Source: Pseudoalteromonas luteoviolacea DSM 6061 (GTDB lineage Bacteria; Pseudomonadota; Gammaproteobacteria; Enterobacterales; Alteromonadaceae). From it: a stretch of DNA of 64,000 nucleotides. Below the pieces are notes generated by a model. It searched no databases. It was not told the origin of the DNA and was given only the letters and a program-made list of their open reading frames with translations. The position numbers were made by a program, and so were the translations under genes. This document shows positions 27,378-36,141 of the stretch, one piece after another; positions within the stretch are counted from its first letter, which is position 1, and the number at the start of each line of letters is the position of its first letter. The DNA is taken from contig NZ_AUYB01000140.1 in the NCBI RefSeq assembly GCF_001625655.1, forward strand, positions 62,001-126,000, written 5' to 3'.

Positions 27378-28822
27378 TGCAGTCTCAAATATTACCAAGC
27401 CGAGCTGCCTTGGTAGACCGAATTGCGATGCAATTTGAGTACGGACAAGGCTTAATATGTTTGGTTGGCAACTCCGGCCTAGGTAAAAGTTATTTAGCAG
27501 AGAGCTTTATAACTGATAAATATGAAGATTTCTCAAAAGCATTTATTCAGCTTTCCGCTCAAAGTAAAGATGTAGATATCATTCGACAATTGATGGAGCA
27601 TACATTCCGATCTCCTATCGTCGATCAAAAGCTTTCCTTATCTGAAAACTTTTTCATTTTACACAGTGAGCAGCCAGCGGAGCCCTGTTTGTGGGTAATT
27701 GATGGTGCTCGTCACCTGAGTGATGAATTGATTACTGAGCTCCAAACATTAGCAACTAGAGCTCCCAGCACACTCTATATATTAGTGACTGCACAATCTC
27801 CAGGTATGTTACCAGGGGCACTGGATATTCACCTTGAAGCTCTCTCGTTTTCAGAGTCGAAGCAACTTATGAAAATGTTTTTTAGAGAGTTACCTTCAGA
27901 AGATGATCCAATCTTCAGTACTTTTATTGCCGAAGCACACGGTAACCCCAGTGTATTACTTGGCTGGCAAAAAGATAGCCAAAGTTTAGATCTCAGAGCA
28001 AAGCCCCCGACAAAATACAAACAAAAGCACTATTTTATTGCTGCATTTTCTGTCGTTTTAGCCCTGTGCTTGGTGGCCGCTTTGTACAATAAACAGTTAA
28101 TGAATTTATTTGAACAGCGCCAATCTGTGGTCAGTCAAGAATCGGTTATTCTGTCTGAACCAACGGTACTTGAAGCAGAGCAAGTGTTGAAAGGTGGCGA
28201 TTCTGATGATGTAAACTTGGAAGCTCAAAGTAGAGAAATCACTACGGAAGAGGCTGCTAAGACAGAACCTGCTCAGGTTTCGCTCGTCTTGGGAGCGTTA
28301 TTAACACAGCCAGGCATTGCTGAAGAAGCAAAGAGCGTTATAGAAAGTACTACTGAACCTGTCGGCAATGGCTCTGAGCAAGCTGAAGTGGCAGTTTCCA
28401 ATCCCCCTTCAAATCAAGGGCAAAAAACAGAAGAGGCAGTTGCAAATAATTCAGTAACACTGTCGAGCAAGACCAGCCTAACAAACGCCGAAACAAGCCA
28501 ACAAACGCAGCTCCTCATTGAAATGGGAAATGACAACACTTGGTTTATCTCGCGTCCAAATACAGAATGGAGTATTCAGCTATTAGCCGTCACTGATAAA
28601 AAAGTTGCGGAAGATTTTATCGCAATGCATCAGTTAGATAATCTTAAGGTTGCCGAAGTTCTGCGCAATGGTAAAACTTGGTGGTTTGTTACTTTAGCAC
28701 CATATAGTCAATTAAACGATGCAAAAAATGCGCGCGCCAACTTACCAGAAGAATTATTAGCTGCAAAGCCGTTTTTTAAACGGATCTCTCAAATAAAGCA
28801 GCAAATCCAACAGTCACAGTAA
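27377..28822 (+). CDS. damX: cell-division protein DamX (AAA plus SPOR domains)
   Basis: 481 residues. The cytoplasmic AAA-type ATPase domain has Walker A GNSGLGKS at 31-38 and a Walker-B-like LWVIDGA. A transmembrane helix at about 218-236 follows, then a long Glu/Ser/Thr-rich periplasmic linker and a C-terminal SPOR domain (about 390-470, starting WSIQLLAV) for septal peptidoglycan. E. coli DamX has the same context; the retained N-terminal ATPase is the longer form seen in many marine relatives. Confidence 0.92.
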   Translation: MQSQILPSRAALVDRIAMQFEYGQGLICLVGNSGLGKSYLAESFITDKYEDFSKAFIQLSAQSKDVDIIRQLMEHTFRSPIVDQKLSLSENFFILHSEQPAEPCLWVIDGARHLSDELITELQTLATRAPSTLYILVTAQSPGMLPGALDIHLEALSFSESKQLMKMFFRELPSEDDPIFSTFIAEAHGNPSVLLGWQKDSQSLDLRAKPPTKYKQKHYFIAAFSVVLALCLVAALYNKQLMNLFEQRQSVVSQESVILSEPTVLEAEQVLKGGDSDDVNLEAQSREITTEEAAKTEPAQVSLVLGALLTQPGIAEEAKSVIESTTEPVGNGSEQAEVAVSNPPSNQGQKTEEAVANNSVTLSSKTSLTNAETSQQTQLLIEMGNDNTWFISRPNTEWSIQLLAVTDKKVAEDFIAMHQLDNLKVAEVLRNGKTWWFVTLAPYSQLNDAKNARANLPEELLAAKPFFKRISQIKQQIQQSQ

Positions 28823-28868
28823 GAAAAATAGTGTAAAATCGCGCTACTTTTGGGTAAATAGATCGATC

Positions 28869-29702
28869 ATGCAGAAAAAAACCAGAGCCTTTCTAAAATG
28901 GGCAGGTGGAAAATATAGTTTAGTGGAAGATATCACTAAACGATTACAAAGTGCTAACCATGAGGCTGACACATTAGTTGAGCCATTCGTTGGTGCTGGC
29001 TCTGTGTTTTTAAATAGTAACTTTAAACGTTATATTCTAAATGATATCAACGCTGATCTAATCAACTTATATAAGGAATTGCAGCGGGCGCCAGAAGAGT
29101 TTATTAGTGATGCTAAAAAACTTTTTGTTGAGCAAAACAACTGCCCAGAAGCCTATTATGAATACCGCAAGCAATTTAATGAGTGTGTAGACGTATACGA
29201 GCGCGCCATCCTATTTTTGTATATGAATCGTCATGGCTACAATGGCCTTTGTAGATACAATCTAAAAGGCATATTCAATGTACCGTTCGGAAAGTATAAG
29301 CGCCCATATTTCCCTGAAAATGAACTTTATTACTTTGCAGAAAAATCACAACAAGCGACATTTACTTGCCTAAGCTATGAACAGGTATTTAAGGCGTTAC
29401 CACGCAACTCAGTAATATACTGTGATCCTCCTTATGTGCCACTGAGCAAAACCGCATCATTTACAAGCTATGCTAAAGGTGGGTTTAATCTTGATGATCA
29501 AGCTGAGCTTGCTAACTTGGCAGAAAAAGCCGCGTTTGACAGTGGTAAGCCTGTATTGATCTCAAACCATGACACAGTTTGGACAAGAAAAATTTATAGC
29601 CAAGCCAAATTAGACGTGATTCAGGTGAAAAGAACGATAAGCCCGAAAGGGAATGCGAGAAACAAAGTGAATGAGTTAATGGCGTTGTACCATCAAAGGT
29701 AA
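28869..29702 (+). CDS. dam: DNA adenine methylase (GATC)
   Basis: 277-residue Dam methyltransferase acting on adenine in GATC, which guides mismatch repair and replication timing. Motif I FLKWAGGK is near the N terminus, EPFVGAGSVF follows, and the catalytic motif IV DPPY is at 186-189. Length matches E. coli Dam (278). It lies 46 bp after damX. Unlike the E. coli order it is not followed directly by rpe. Confidence 0.96.
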   Translation: MQKKTRAFLKWAGGKYSLVEDITKRLQSANHEADTLVEPFVGAGSVFLNSNFKRYILNDINADLINLYKELQRAPEEFISDAKKLFVEQNNCPEAYYEYRKQFNECVDVYERAILFLYMNRHGYNGLCRYNLKGIFNVPFGKYKRPYFPENELYYFAEKSQQATFTCLSYEQVFKALPRNSVIYCDPPYVPLSKTASFTSYAKGGFNLDDQAELANLAEKAAFDSGKPVLISNHDTVWTRKIYSQAKLDVIQVKRTISPKGNARNKVNELMALYHQR

Positions 29703-29712
29703 TTCAGTTCAG

Positions 29713-29901
29713 CTAATTACTTGTGGCAATAATACCATTCACTAAAAAGATCAGTGACACCACAAACATAACGACAAATATGGTCCCTGCAACGGCATAA
29801 TGCCAAAAGCGACCTTGCTGAAAATCAAACTGATATTTTTTGTTGCTTTGGACGCCAAACATCGCCGCTAGGACGCTTTGAATGAGATTAATAAAAGTCA
29901 T
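29713..29901 (-). CDS. DUF2970 small membrane protein
   Basis: 62 residues. The N terminus SVLAAMFGVQSNKKYQFDF is the DUF2970 signature, and a single transmembrane helix (about 36-57) follows. Function is unknown. It is convergent with dam, 10 bp from the dam stop, and is one of two small minus-strand genes that separate dam from rpe. Confidence 0.75.
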   Translation of the reverse strand: MTFINLIQSVLAAMFGVQSNKKYQFDFQQGRFWHYAVAGTIFVVMFVVSLIFLVNGIIATSN

Positions 29902-29928
29902 TGTTAAGCGTCCTAGCTGCGTTTAGCA

Positions 29929-30225
29929 TTAGAATTGTGAAATCGACGAAGTGTCTTGCTTGTCATCAGAACCGATTAACAGTTCTAACAAGTCTAAGTA
30001 GTGGAATTGAGCATTGCTACTGCCACCTGTTAACCAAGCAAACCAACTTGTATGTGCTTCACGTTTACAGTACGGGCTAGTGTAATTATTATAATTAGAA
30101 TTGGTACACTGACATTGCTCGTACTTTGTAACCACAATCTCTTCGTTCCCAATCGAGAATACACCTACTGAAACTACAGCAGCTGTTGCAAACAATACCG
30201 TCCGTGTTTTAAGCCATGTTGCCAT
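29929..30225 (-). CDS. small exported or membrane-anchored hypothetical protein
   Basis: 98 residues, family not recognised. An N-terminal hydrophobic stretch (about 9-25) looks like a signal anchor or uncleaved signal. The middle is Cys/Asn/Tyr-rich (CQC, then YC, with several N-Y repeats), and the C terminus is acidic with LDLLELLIGSDD. It starts 3 bases into a clear ATG and is 27 bp upstream of the DUF2970 gene on the same strand, so they may be co-transcribed. A real gene is likely but unproven. Confidence 0.55.
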   Translation of the reverse strand: MATWLKTRTVLFATAAVVSVGVFSIGNEEIVVTKYEQCQCTNSNYNNYTSPYCKREAHTSWFAWLTGGSSNAQFHYLDLLELLIGSDDKQDTSSISQF

Positions 30226-30397
30226 AACTATCCCCTCAGCGATGAGCTATCTATAAATAGTACACTATGGATGTTTATTAAACAATCGCTTTATCTACGA
30301 TTCCTGTCATTTACTCGCAAATTGCACAGGTGTTAATCGTGTAATTGGGTGCAATTTGGGTTAAAGTAGCGTCGACATTTTACTTTAAGGGGGTCCC

Positions 30398-31087
30398 ATG
30401 TCATTAGCCAATTCTCAGCCTGAATTTTTAATTGCGCCATCTATTTTATCTGCAGACTTTGCGCGTTTAGGCAGCGATGTGGAGCGAGTCATTAATGCCG
30501 GTGCTGATGTTGTGCATTTTGATGTAATGGATAACCACTACGTGCCTAATCTTACGTTTGGTCCAATGATCTGTGAAGCGCTCAGAGGCTATGGAATTAC
30601 AGCCCCCATTGATGTTCACCTAATGATCAAACCAGTCGATTCATTGATTCCGAGTTTTGCCAAAGCTGGTGCTGATATTATCACTTTTCACCCTGAAGCC
30701 AGTGAACATATTGATCGCAGTTTAGCGCTCATCAAGGAGCATGGTTGTGAAGCCGGACTGGTGCTTAACCCTGCAACACCTTTGCACTATCTTGACTATG
30801 TTATGGATAAAGTCGATCAGATTTTGCTGATGTCGGTCAACCCAGGGTTTGGTGGTCAAAGCTTTATTCCAAATACGCTTGATAAGCTAAAGCAAGTTAG
30901 AGAGCGTATTGATGCATCAGGGCGTAAAATCCGTCTAGAAGTGGACGGTGGTGTTAAGGTTGATAATATTGCGGAGATTGCGGCGGCTGGCGCAGATATG
31001 TTCGTAGCTGGTTCTGCAATTTTTAACCAACCAGATTACAAATCGGTCATTGACGCAATGCGCAGTGAACTTGCAAAGGTGCGCTAA
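30398..31087 (+). CDS. rpe: ribulose-phosphate 3-epimerase
   Basis: 229-residue TIM-barrel enzyme interconverting ribulose 5-phosphate and xylulose 5-phosphate in the pentose phosphate pathway. IAPSILSADFARLG, HFDVMDNHYVPNLTFG, MSVNPGFGGQ and VDGGVKVDN are the diagnostic segments, with metal-binding His and Asp present. Preceded by GGGGG-type spacing and its own promoter region, since upstream genes run the other way. The stop overlaps the gph start. Confidence 0.96.
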   Translation: MSLANSQPEFLIAPSILSADFARLGSDVERVINAGADVVHFDVMDNHYVPNLTFGPMICEALRGYGITAPIDVHLMIKPVDSLIPSFAKAGADIITFHPEASEHIDRSLALIKEHGCEAGLVLNPATPLHYLDYVMDKVDQILLMSVNPGFGGQSFIPNTLDKLKQVRERIDASGRKIRLEVDGGVKVDNIAEIAAAGADMFVAGSAIFNQPDYKSVIDAMRSELAKVR

Positions 31088-31761
31088 TGAGTATTAAAGG
31101 TGTTATTTTTGATCTAGATGGGACGTTAGTTGACAGCGTGCAAGACATGCATTTAGCACTCAATTTAGCGCTGTCCGATGTGGCTTTTCCCGTGGTATCT
31201 GAAAGCCAAGTTAGAACTTGGGTAGGCAATGGTATTGATAAGCTGGTCTTGCGTGGGCTTAGCTGCGACTTTGAAGTGAATCCAGAAATATCAGAAACTT
31301 TAGCTGCACAGGCAATTGGTCAATTTAAGCTTCATTACCAACAGCTCATTGGTGAATATGCGCAGTTATATCCAGATGTTGAAAGTGTACTCAGAGAACT
31401 ATCTGGTACTCCTAAAGCGCTTGTAACCAATAAAAATAGAGCATTTACCTTACAGTTGTTGCAAAAACTTAACATCGCAGCGTACTTTGATGTTATTGTA
31501 TGTGGTGATGATGGAAACAAAAAACCAGATCCAGAACCGCTTCATGTTGCTTGCAAACAACTAGGGCTTACGGCGCAAGAAGCGATAATGGTCGGTGACT
31601 CTAAGAGTGATATTTTGGCGGCACAGAATGCGAGTATGCCAGCGATTGCACTGACCTATGGGTATAATCAAGGTTTTGATTTACAGGAGTTGAAACCAGA
31701 GTACCTCTGCGATAGGTTCTTAGATATAATCCCCGTTTTAAATAAATCAGAATTGAAATAA
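31087..31761 (+). CDS. gph: phosphoglycolate phosphatase
   Basis: 224-residue HAD-superfamily hydrolase that clears 2-phosphoglycolate. Motif I FDLDGTLVDS at 8-17, motif II VTNKNR, and motif III/IV KKPDPEPL with VGDSKSDILAA are all present. The rpe-gph-trpS order is conserved with E. coli, and the start overlaps rpe by one base. Confidence 0.92.
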   Translation: MSIKGVIFDLDGTLVDSVQDMHLALNLALSDVAFPVVSESQVRTWVGNGIDKLVLRGLSCDFEVNPEISETLAAQAIGQFKLHYQQLIGEYAQLYPDVESVLRELSGTPKALVTNKNRAFTLQLLQKLNIAAYFDVIVCGDDGNKKPDPEPLHVACKQLGLTAQEAIMVGDSKSDILAAQNASMPAIALTYGYNQGFDLQELKPEYLCDRFLDIIPVLNKSELK

Positions 31762-31770
31762 AGGAACAAG

Positions 31771-32775
31771 ATGACTAAACCAGTAGTATTAAGTGGCATT
31801 CAGCCAACCGGTGGTATGACAATAGGCAATTATGTTGGTGCCATAAACCAGTGGCTTAAGCTACAAGAAGATCACGATTGTTTCTTTATGCTGGTTGATC
31901 TTCATGCCATTACCGTTCGTCAAGACCCTGCGGCGATGCGCGAACGTGTGCTAGACGGAATTGCTATGTACACGGCGTGTGGTATTGACCCTGAAAAGTC
32001 AGCGCTATTTGTGCAGTCTCAAGTTCCGGAACATGCTCAATTGGGCTGGGTACTTAATTGTTATGCGCAAATGGGCGAACTAAATCGCATGACGCAGTTT
32101 AAAGATAAATCATCAAAGCACGCTAATAATGTGAATGTTGGACTGTTCTCATACCCTGTGTTACAAGCGGCCGATATTCTATTATATCAAGCGGATCAAG
32201 TTCCTGTTGGTGAAGACCAAAAGCAGCACTTAGAATTAACACGTGATATTGCAACGCGCTTCAATAACATTTACGGTGATGTTTTCAAGGTTCCTGAGCC
32301 ATATATTCCTGAATTGGGAGCTCGCGTAATGAGCTTGCAAGACCCAATGAAGAAAATGTCTAAATCTGACGAAAACCCTAATGCTTTTGTTCTGTTACTA
32401 GATGAACCAAAGAAAATTGAGAAGAAACTGAAAAAAGCAGTAACAGACTCTGATGAGCAGGCGCGCATATATTTTGACCGTCAAGAAAAGCCGGGAGTTT
32501 CTAACTTACTGACGTTACTTTCTGTGGCTACAGGCCGTTCAGTTGAAGCATTAGTACCAGAGTACGAAGACAAAATGTATGGTCACTTGAAAAAAGATAC
32601 CGCTGCAGCGGTTGTTGAGATGCTGACTCCAATTCAGTCGCGTTTTCGTGAAATCAGAGCTGATCAAACTTTGCTTGATAACATCATGCGTAATGGTGCT
32701 GAAAAAGCAGGTGAACGTGCAGAGAAAACATTGAAAGCGGTATTCGATGCGGTAGGCTTTATTCCTCGCCCATAA
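31771..32775 (+). CDS. trpS: tryptophanyl-tRNA synthetase
   Basis: 334-residue class I aminoacyl-tRNA synthetase. The HIGH-type motif is TIGNY within QPTGGMTIGNYVGA, and the KMSKS motif is intact in MKKMSKSDENP. GEDQKQHLELTRD contributes to the ATP and tryptophan site. Length equals E. coli TrpS (334). Last gene of rpe-gph-trpS, followed by a strong terminator. Confidence 0.97.
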   Translation: MTKPVVLSGIQPTGGMTIGNYVGAINQWLKLQEDHDCFFMLVDLHAITVRQDPAAMRERVLDGIAMYTACGIDPEKSALFVQSQVPEHAQLGWVLNCYAQMGELNRMTQFKDKSSKHANNVNVGLFSYPVLQAADILLYQADQVPVGEDQKQHLELTRDIATRFNNIYGDVFKVPEPYIPELGARVMSLQDPMKKMSKSDENPNAFVLLLDEPKKIEKKLKKAVTDSDEQARIYFDRQEKPGVSNLLTLLSVATGRSVEALVPEYEDKMYGHLKKDTAAAVVEMLTPIQSRFREIRADQTLLDNIMRNGAEKAGERAEKTLKAVFDAVGFIPRP

Positions 32776-32797
32776 ATACGACTTTAAATCAATTTAA

Positions 32798-32832
32798 AGG
32801 CCAAAGCATTTGATATGCTTTGGCTTTTTTTC
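32798..32832 (+). terminator. intrinsic terminator after trpS
   Basis: GCCAAAGCAT, loop TTGAT, ATGCTTTGGC followed by T7. Confidence 0.92.
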
Positions 32833-32964
32833 ACAGAAACGCTGCTGTAACCCGTGCGAGTCGTTTATTACTGTTTGCATAGTTGATTCATGCTCTTTGT
32901 ATAAAAGGCACTGTGTAAATAGGGGAGCGTATGCTAGTTGAACCGTGATGCGGGAGTGAATAAA

Positions 32965-33000
32965 GGAAATAAAAAAGGGTGGTGACATAGTCACCACACC
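32965..33000 (-). terminator. terminator for the dap-like operon
   Basis: Perfect repeat GTGGTGAC, loop of 3, GTCACCAC. On the minus strand it is followed by CCTTTTTTATTT. It lies about 70 bp downstream of the desuccinylase stop and closes the operon beginning at the lysine riboswitch. Between it and the trpS terminator (32833-32964) nothing else was seen. Confidence 0.85.
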
Positions 33001-33070
33001 TTAGCAAGTAAGCCTTAGACCTACCTACTCTCACGCAATATGTTATGCCATTCCATTGCCGGGATAGCTC

Positions 33071-34183
33071 TTACAACTCAAAGTAATTGGTAAACAACTT
33101 ATATAATTCAGTACCTTGGTTCACACTGGCTGACGCAAAATGCAATATCGCAATGCCTTCTTGGGCAAACGTGACCGTTTGTAGTGCAGCCCCTTCACAA
33201 TACTTATCCATGCGTAGCACTGTTGCGAGTGAATCACCTGTTTTTACATGCCCGCCTAAAGGCGCTTGATAATCCACCATGCCGCCCATTGGTGCGTAGA
33301 CCGCCACATAATCTTTTAAATAACATGCATAACGGGTGATAGGCTGAGGTTGATAGGCACTCTCAAGCACAACCTCTTTGTGTGTGAGATAGCTTAGAAT
33401 ACTATCCGCATCGTGCTCAGCTTCAGCAAGATCAATGTGCTCTTGCGAGCCTAGTTCTACAGTAAAGGCTTCGACTAAGGTTGAAAGCTCGCGCCCTTGC
33501 GCTGCTAATTCATCGCTTAATTGCCACCATGGACAGAAACAGGCTTCATCCATAGCACCATCAAATTCATTAGGGATCAACAAGGTGTGTGGAATATCAA
33601 AATATTTCGCACTTTCCTGAGCGTACTCTGGACAGTAGAGGTGCTTTGCCGATATAGGGCCAGTATGTAAATCCAATACAAAATCTGCTTGGTGCGCTAA
33701 ATGTTGCAGGTGTAAGGCAATACGTTTACCTGTTTTCAATTGATGTTGTGGCCCAGAGAGTAATGCCTCAGTTTGTTCTACCAGCAGCTTTTTAAACTCA
33801 CTACGAATCGTTGCTTCAGATTCATGCTTATAGCGTGTGACAAACTCTGCAAGAAGATGGCTGTGATCATGATATAGCCTGTTCCAGTTTTCACCTGTAA
33901 TCGGATCAAAACGACCTAGTGTAAACTCCCCTGATTTTTGGTTGCAGCCAATTGGATTGGCATAGGGGACTAAGGTAACGGAGCCTGCAAGTCGCGCTGA
34001 TTTTAACTTTTCTAGTAACGCGTAAATGACGGCATTACCTTGCACTTCAGCACCGTGCATATTGGCTTGAATATAGACATGAGGGCCTGAGTCTCTGTCT
34101 CCCACTGAAAACACAGGAATCGTCAGAGCTTGGCCATTTGCAAGCTCACCAACTTGGATTGTATGTTGTGTGATTTGGTTCAT
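33071..34183 (-). CDS. AstE/AspA-family desuccinylase/deacylase
   Basis: 370 residues from ATG 34183, which has a TGAGGT ribosome-binding site; the longer in-frame ORF upstream only overlaps the preceding gene. It is a zinc carboxypeptidase-like amidohydrolase of the succinylglutamate desuccinylase/aspartoacylase family. Zinc ligands H43 and E46 (MHGAE) and H173 (LDLHTG), and the catalytic Glu243 (VELGSQE), are present, with a C-terminal beta-barrel domain. It is the last of four genes after a lysine riboswitch, 2 bp behind the decarboxylase gene. Context suggests removal of succinate from an N-succinyl DAP or lysine intermediate (inference). AstE-type arginine catabolism is less likely, as no ast genes are adjacent. 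Confidence 0.85.
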   Translation of the reverse strand: MNQITQHTIQVGELANGQALTIPVFSVGDRDSGPHVYIQANMHGAEVQGNAVIYALLEKLKSARLAGSVTLVPYANPIGCNQKSGEFTLGRFDPITGENWNRLYHDHSHLLAEFVTRYKHESEATIRSEFKKLLVEQTEALLSGPQHQLKTGKRIALHLQHLAHQADFVLDLHTGPISAKHLYCPEYAQESAKYFDIPHTLLIPNEFDGAMDEACFCPWWQLSDELAAQGRELSTLVEAFTVELGSQEHIDLAEAEHDADSILSYLTHKEVVLESAYQPQPITRYACYLKDYVAVYAPMGGMVDYQAPLGGHVKTGDSLATVLRMDKYCEGAALQTVTFAQEGIAILHFASASVNQGTELYKLFTNYFEL

Positions 34184-34185
34184 AA

Positions 34186-35391
34186 TTACCTCAGGTACTC
34201 TTGCGGCGTCATGCTTGAACGCACACATTGCACTTGGCCAGCTTGATAGATATATTCTGCGGGTAGTGCATGGCATAAAAAGTACGGCATGCTTTCGGTA
34301 AATCCATAAGCACCGCATTGACTGAATATAAGCCAGTCATCTTCATTAATATCAGTAGGAAGTTGATGTTCACCCAAGCTGTCTAAGGCGGTACAAAGTG
34401 GACCGTGCAGCGAAAAAGATACCGTGTCTGCTTGACTATCACGTAAGCAGCTTGCCGGGAAAGCTTGATCAGTGACCGCTGGTCGCAGTAAGTGGTTGAT
34501 CCCACCTGCCATTATCAACTGGTTTGTACCGTAATTTTGCTTTTGCTCTATCACAGGGTTCGCGTAGAAACCGCATTCTCCCACTGCATAGCGGCCAAGT
34601 TCCATCCAAAGTTCATCAATATTGGCTTCAGCCTTAAATTGAGCGAGGCTGGTTAAAATTGCCTGCCAATCGATAGGTGTTTGCTCGCTATCATAAGGTA
34701 TACCGAGCCCTCCACCGAGGTCGAGTATACGTAATGTCATGTTTAACTGTTTTGACAGTGCAACAAGTGGAGTGACCATTTGTTGCCAAAGTGAAGCTAG
34801 CTTATCGGCATCGAGTAAATTTCCCCATTGGAAAATATGCAAACCTGCGAAATCTAAGTTTGGATAGTCTGATAAACATAAAGTTGACCATGCTTGAGTA
34901 CCTAAACCAAATGGTGTCAAACTGTCGCCTCCCAATGGGTTTTTTTCATTGTTTGGCCAGCGTAATTGAACACGCAATAAAATACGCAAATGCGTACCAT
35001 GCCTGTGAGCCGCTTCTTGCAACCAGCTTACTTGGTTGATACTTTCGGCAACGAAGGTGGTGACTCCAAGTGATAGAAACTCTTCTATTTGACGCTTAGA
35101 CTTTGCAGGTCCAGTGTTGAGTACGCGTTTTGCATCGATACCTTGAGCCAGTACTTGTTTTAACTCGCCACTACTTGCGACATCAAAATCAAAACCTGCT
35201 TTATCTATGGTTTTTATGATGCTTGAAAGTGGGTTGGCTTTTACTGCATACCATAGCTTTACAATCGATTGATCATTTATTGCTTTTAAATGTTTAGCCA
35301 AGCGGTCTAAGTCATAAAGATAAAATGGCTCGTATTGTGTCGCTGTCAGTTCGGTAATCGCTGCTTTAATAGGCGTACTCAAGGTTTGCAT
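34186..35391 (-). CDS. LysA-like PLP-dependent (fold III) decarboxylase
   Basis: 401 residues. An alanine-racemase-fold barrel plus C-terminal beta domain. The PLP lysine is K51 in YAVKAN, the phosphate-binding loop is GGGLG at 226-230, and ELGR is at 264-267. Diaminopimelate decarboxylases carry CESxD at the active-site cysteine; here it reads C333-T-A-L-D337. The HIGSQ loop also differs (HIFQWG). Cys and Asp are kept but the Glu is lost, so meso-DAP specificity is not assured. Its stop and start abut dapD and the desuccinylase. It could be LysA with relaxed features or a decarboxylase of a related amino acid. Confidence 0.82.
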   Translation of the reverse strand: MQTLSTPIKAAITELTATQYEPFYLYDLDRLAKHLKAINDQSIVKLWYAVKANPLSSIIKTIDKAGFDFDVASSGELKQVLAQGIDAKRVLNTGPAKSKRQIEEFLSLGVTTFVAESINQVSWLQEAAHRHGTHLRILLRVQLRWPNNEKNPLGGDSLTPFGLGTQAWSTLCLSDYPNLDFAGLHIFQWGNLLDADKLASLWQQMVTPLVALSKQLNMTLRILDLGGGLGIPYDSEQTPIDWQAILTSLAQFKAEANIDELWMELGRYAVGECGFYANPVIEQKQNYGTNQLIMAGGINHLLRPAVTDQAFPASCLRDSQADTVSFSLHGPLCTALDSLGEHQLPTDINEDDWLIFSQCGAYGFTESMPYFLCHALPAEYIYQAGQVQCVRSSMTPQEYLR

Positions 35392-36131
35392 TAGCGAAGC
35401 ACCTCTTCTAGCTCTAGTGCTGCGTCACTCTGTTCATCACGATATTTCACAATTAAAGCGCAAGATAGGCTGAGGCCTTGCTGTTGAGCCCATTCACCTT
35501 TTGCTGGGCGTGAACCAGGAATAACAATGGCGTTTTCAGGAATAGCCTCGCCTTTATCCAGTACTCGTTCATTGACGCAGTCATACACAGGAATACTCGC
35601 TGATAAGCGCACACCAGGAGCAAGCACAGCGCCTTTTTTAACGACTACACCTTCTACAAGAACACAGCCAGCTCCAATAAAGGCATTGTCTTCAACAACT
35701 ACAGGACTGGCACCAATTGGCTCTAAAACACCACCTACCTGCACGGCCGCACTCAAATGCACATTTTTTCCAATTTGTGCACAAGAGCCAACTAATGCGT
35801 GGCTGTCCACCATTGTGCCTTCATCGATATAGGCGCCAATGTTAACGTAAGCTGGTGGCATGATAATGGTGCCTGCTGCAACATAAGCGCCGCGACGCAC
35901 ACTACTACCTCCAGGAACCATTCTGACACCTGCTTCTGCCGCAAACCCCTGTGGTGCAAGGTTGTCTTTGTCAACAAAACCACCTGGGTATTCCGTGTTT
36001 GTGCCGTTTTTAAATGCTTCTAAAATACCTTGTTTTACCTCAACATTTGCATGCCAGTTGCCTTGCTCGTCTTGTGTTGCTGCGCGAACAGTGCCATTTT
36101 CAAGGTTGTTTAATAGGGTTAACCAGCTCAT
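35391..36131 (-). CDS. dapD: DapD-like tetrahydrodipicolinate N-succinyltransferase, short
   Basis: 246-residue left-handed beta-helix acyltransferase that succinylates tetrahydrodipicolinate, opening the ring in DAP/lysine synthesis. VRRGAYVAAGTIIMPPAYVN, AYIDEGTMVDSHALVGSCAQIG and VGGVLEP match DapD strongly. Compared with E. coli DapD (274) it lacks about 33 N-terminal residues: the alignment starts at the helix before the GTVRAA segment. It overlaps the decarboxylase start by one base and follows dapA by 10 bp. Succinyl rather than acetyl donor is assumed from family similarity. Confidence 0.87.
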   Translation of the reverse strand: MSWLTLLNNLENGTVRAATQDEQGNWHANVEVKQGILEAFKNGTNTEYPGGFVDKDNLAPQGFAAEAGVRMVPGGSSVRRGAYVAAGTIIMPPAYVNIGAYIDEGTMVDSHALVGSCAQIGKNVHLSAAVQVGGVLEPIGASPVVVEDNAFIGAGCVLVEGVVVKKGAVLAPGVRLSASIPVYDCVNERVLDKGEAIPENAIVIPGSRPAKGEWAQQQGLSLSCALIVKYRDEQSDAALELEEVLR

Positions 36132-36141
36132 TTTTACTTCC

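Noticed and set aside
34184..34318. N-terminal extension of the desuccinylase to 34318
   Set aside because: It overlaps the decarboxylase gene by 130 bp. The ATG at 34183 has a good ribosome-binding site and starts at the family domain.
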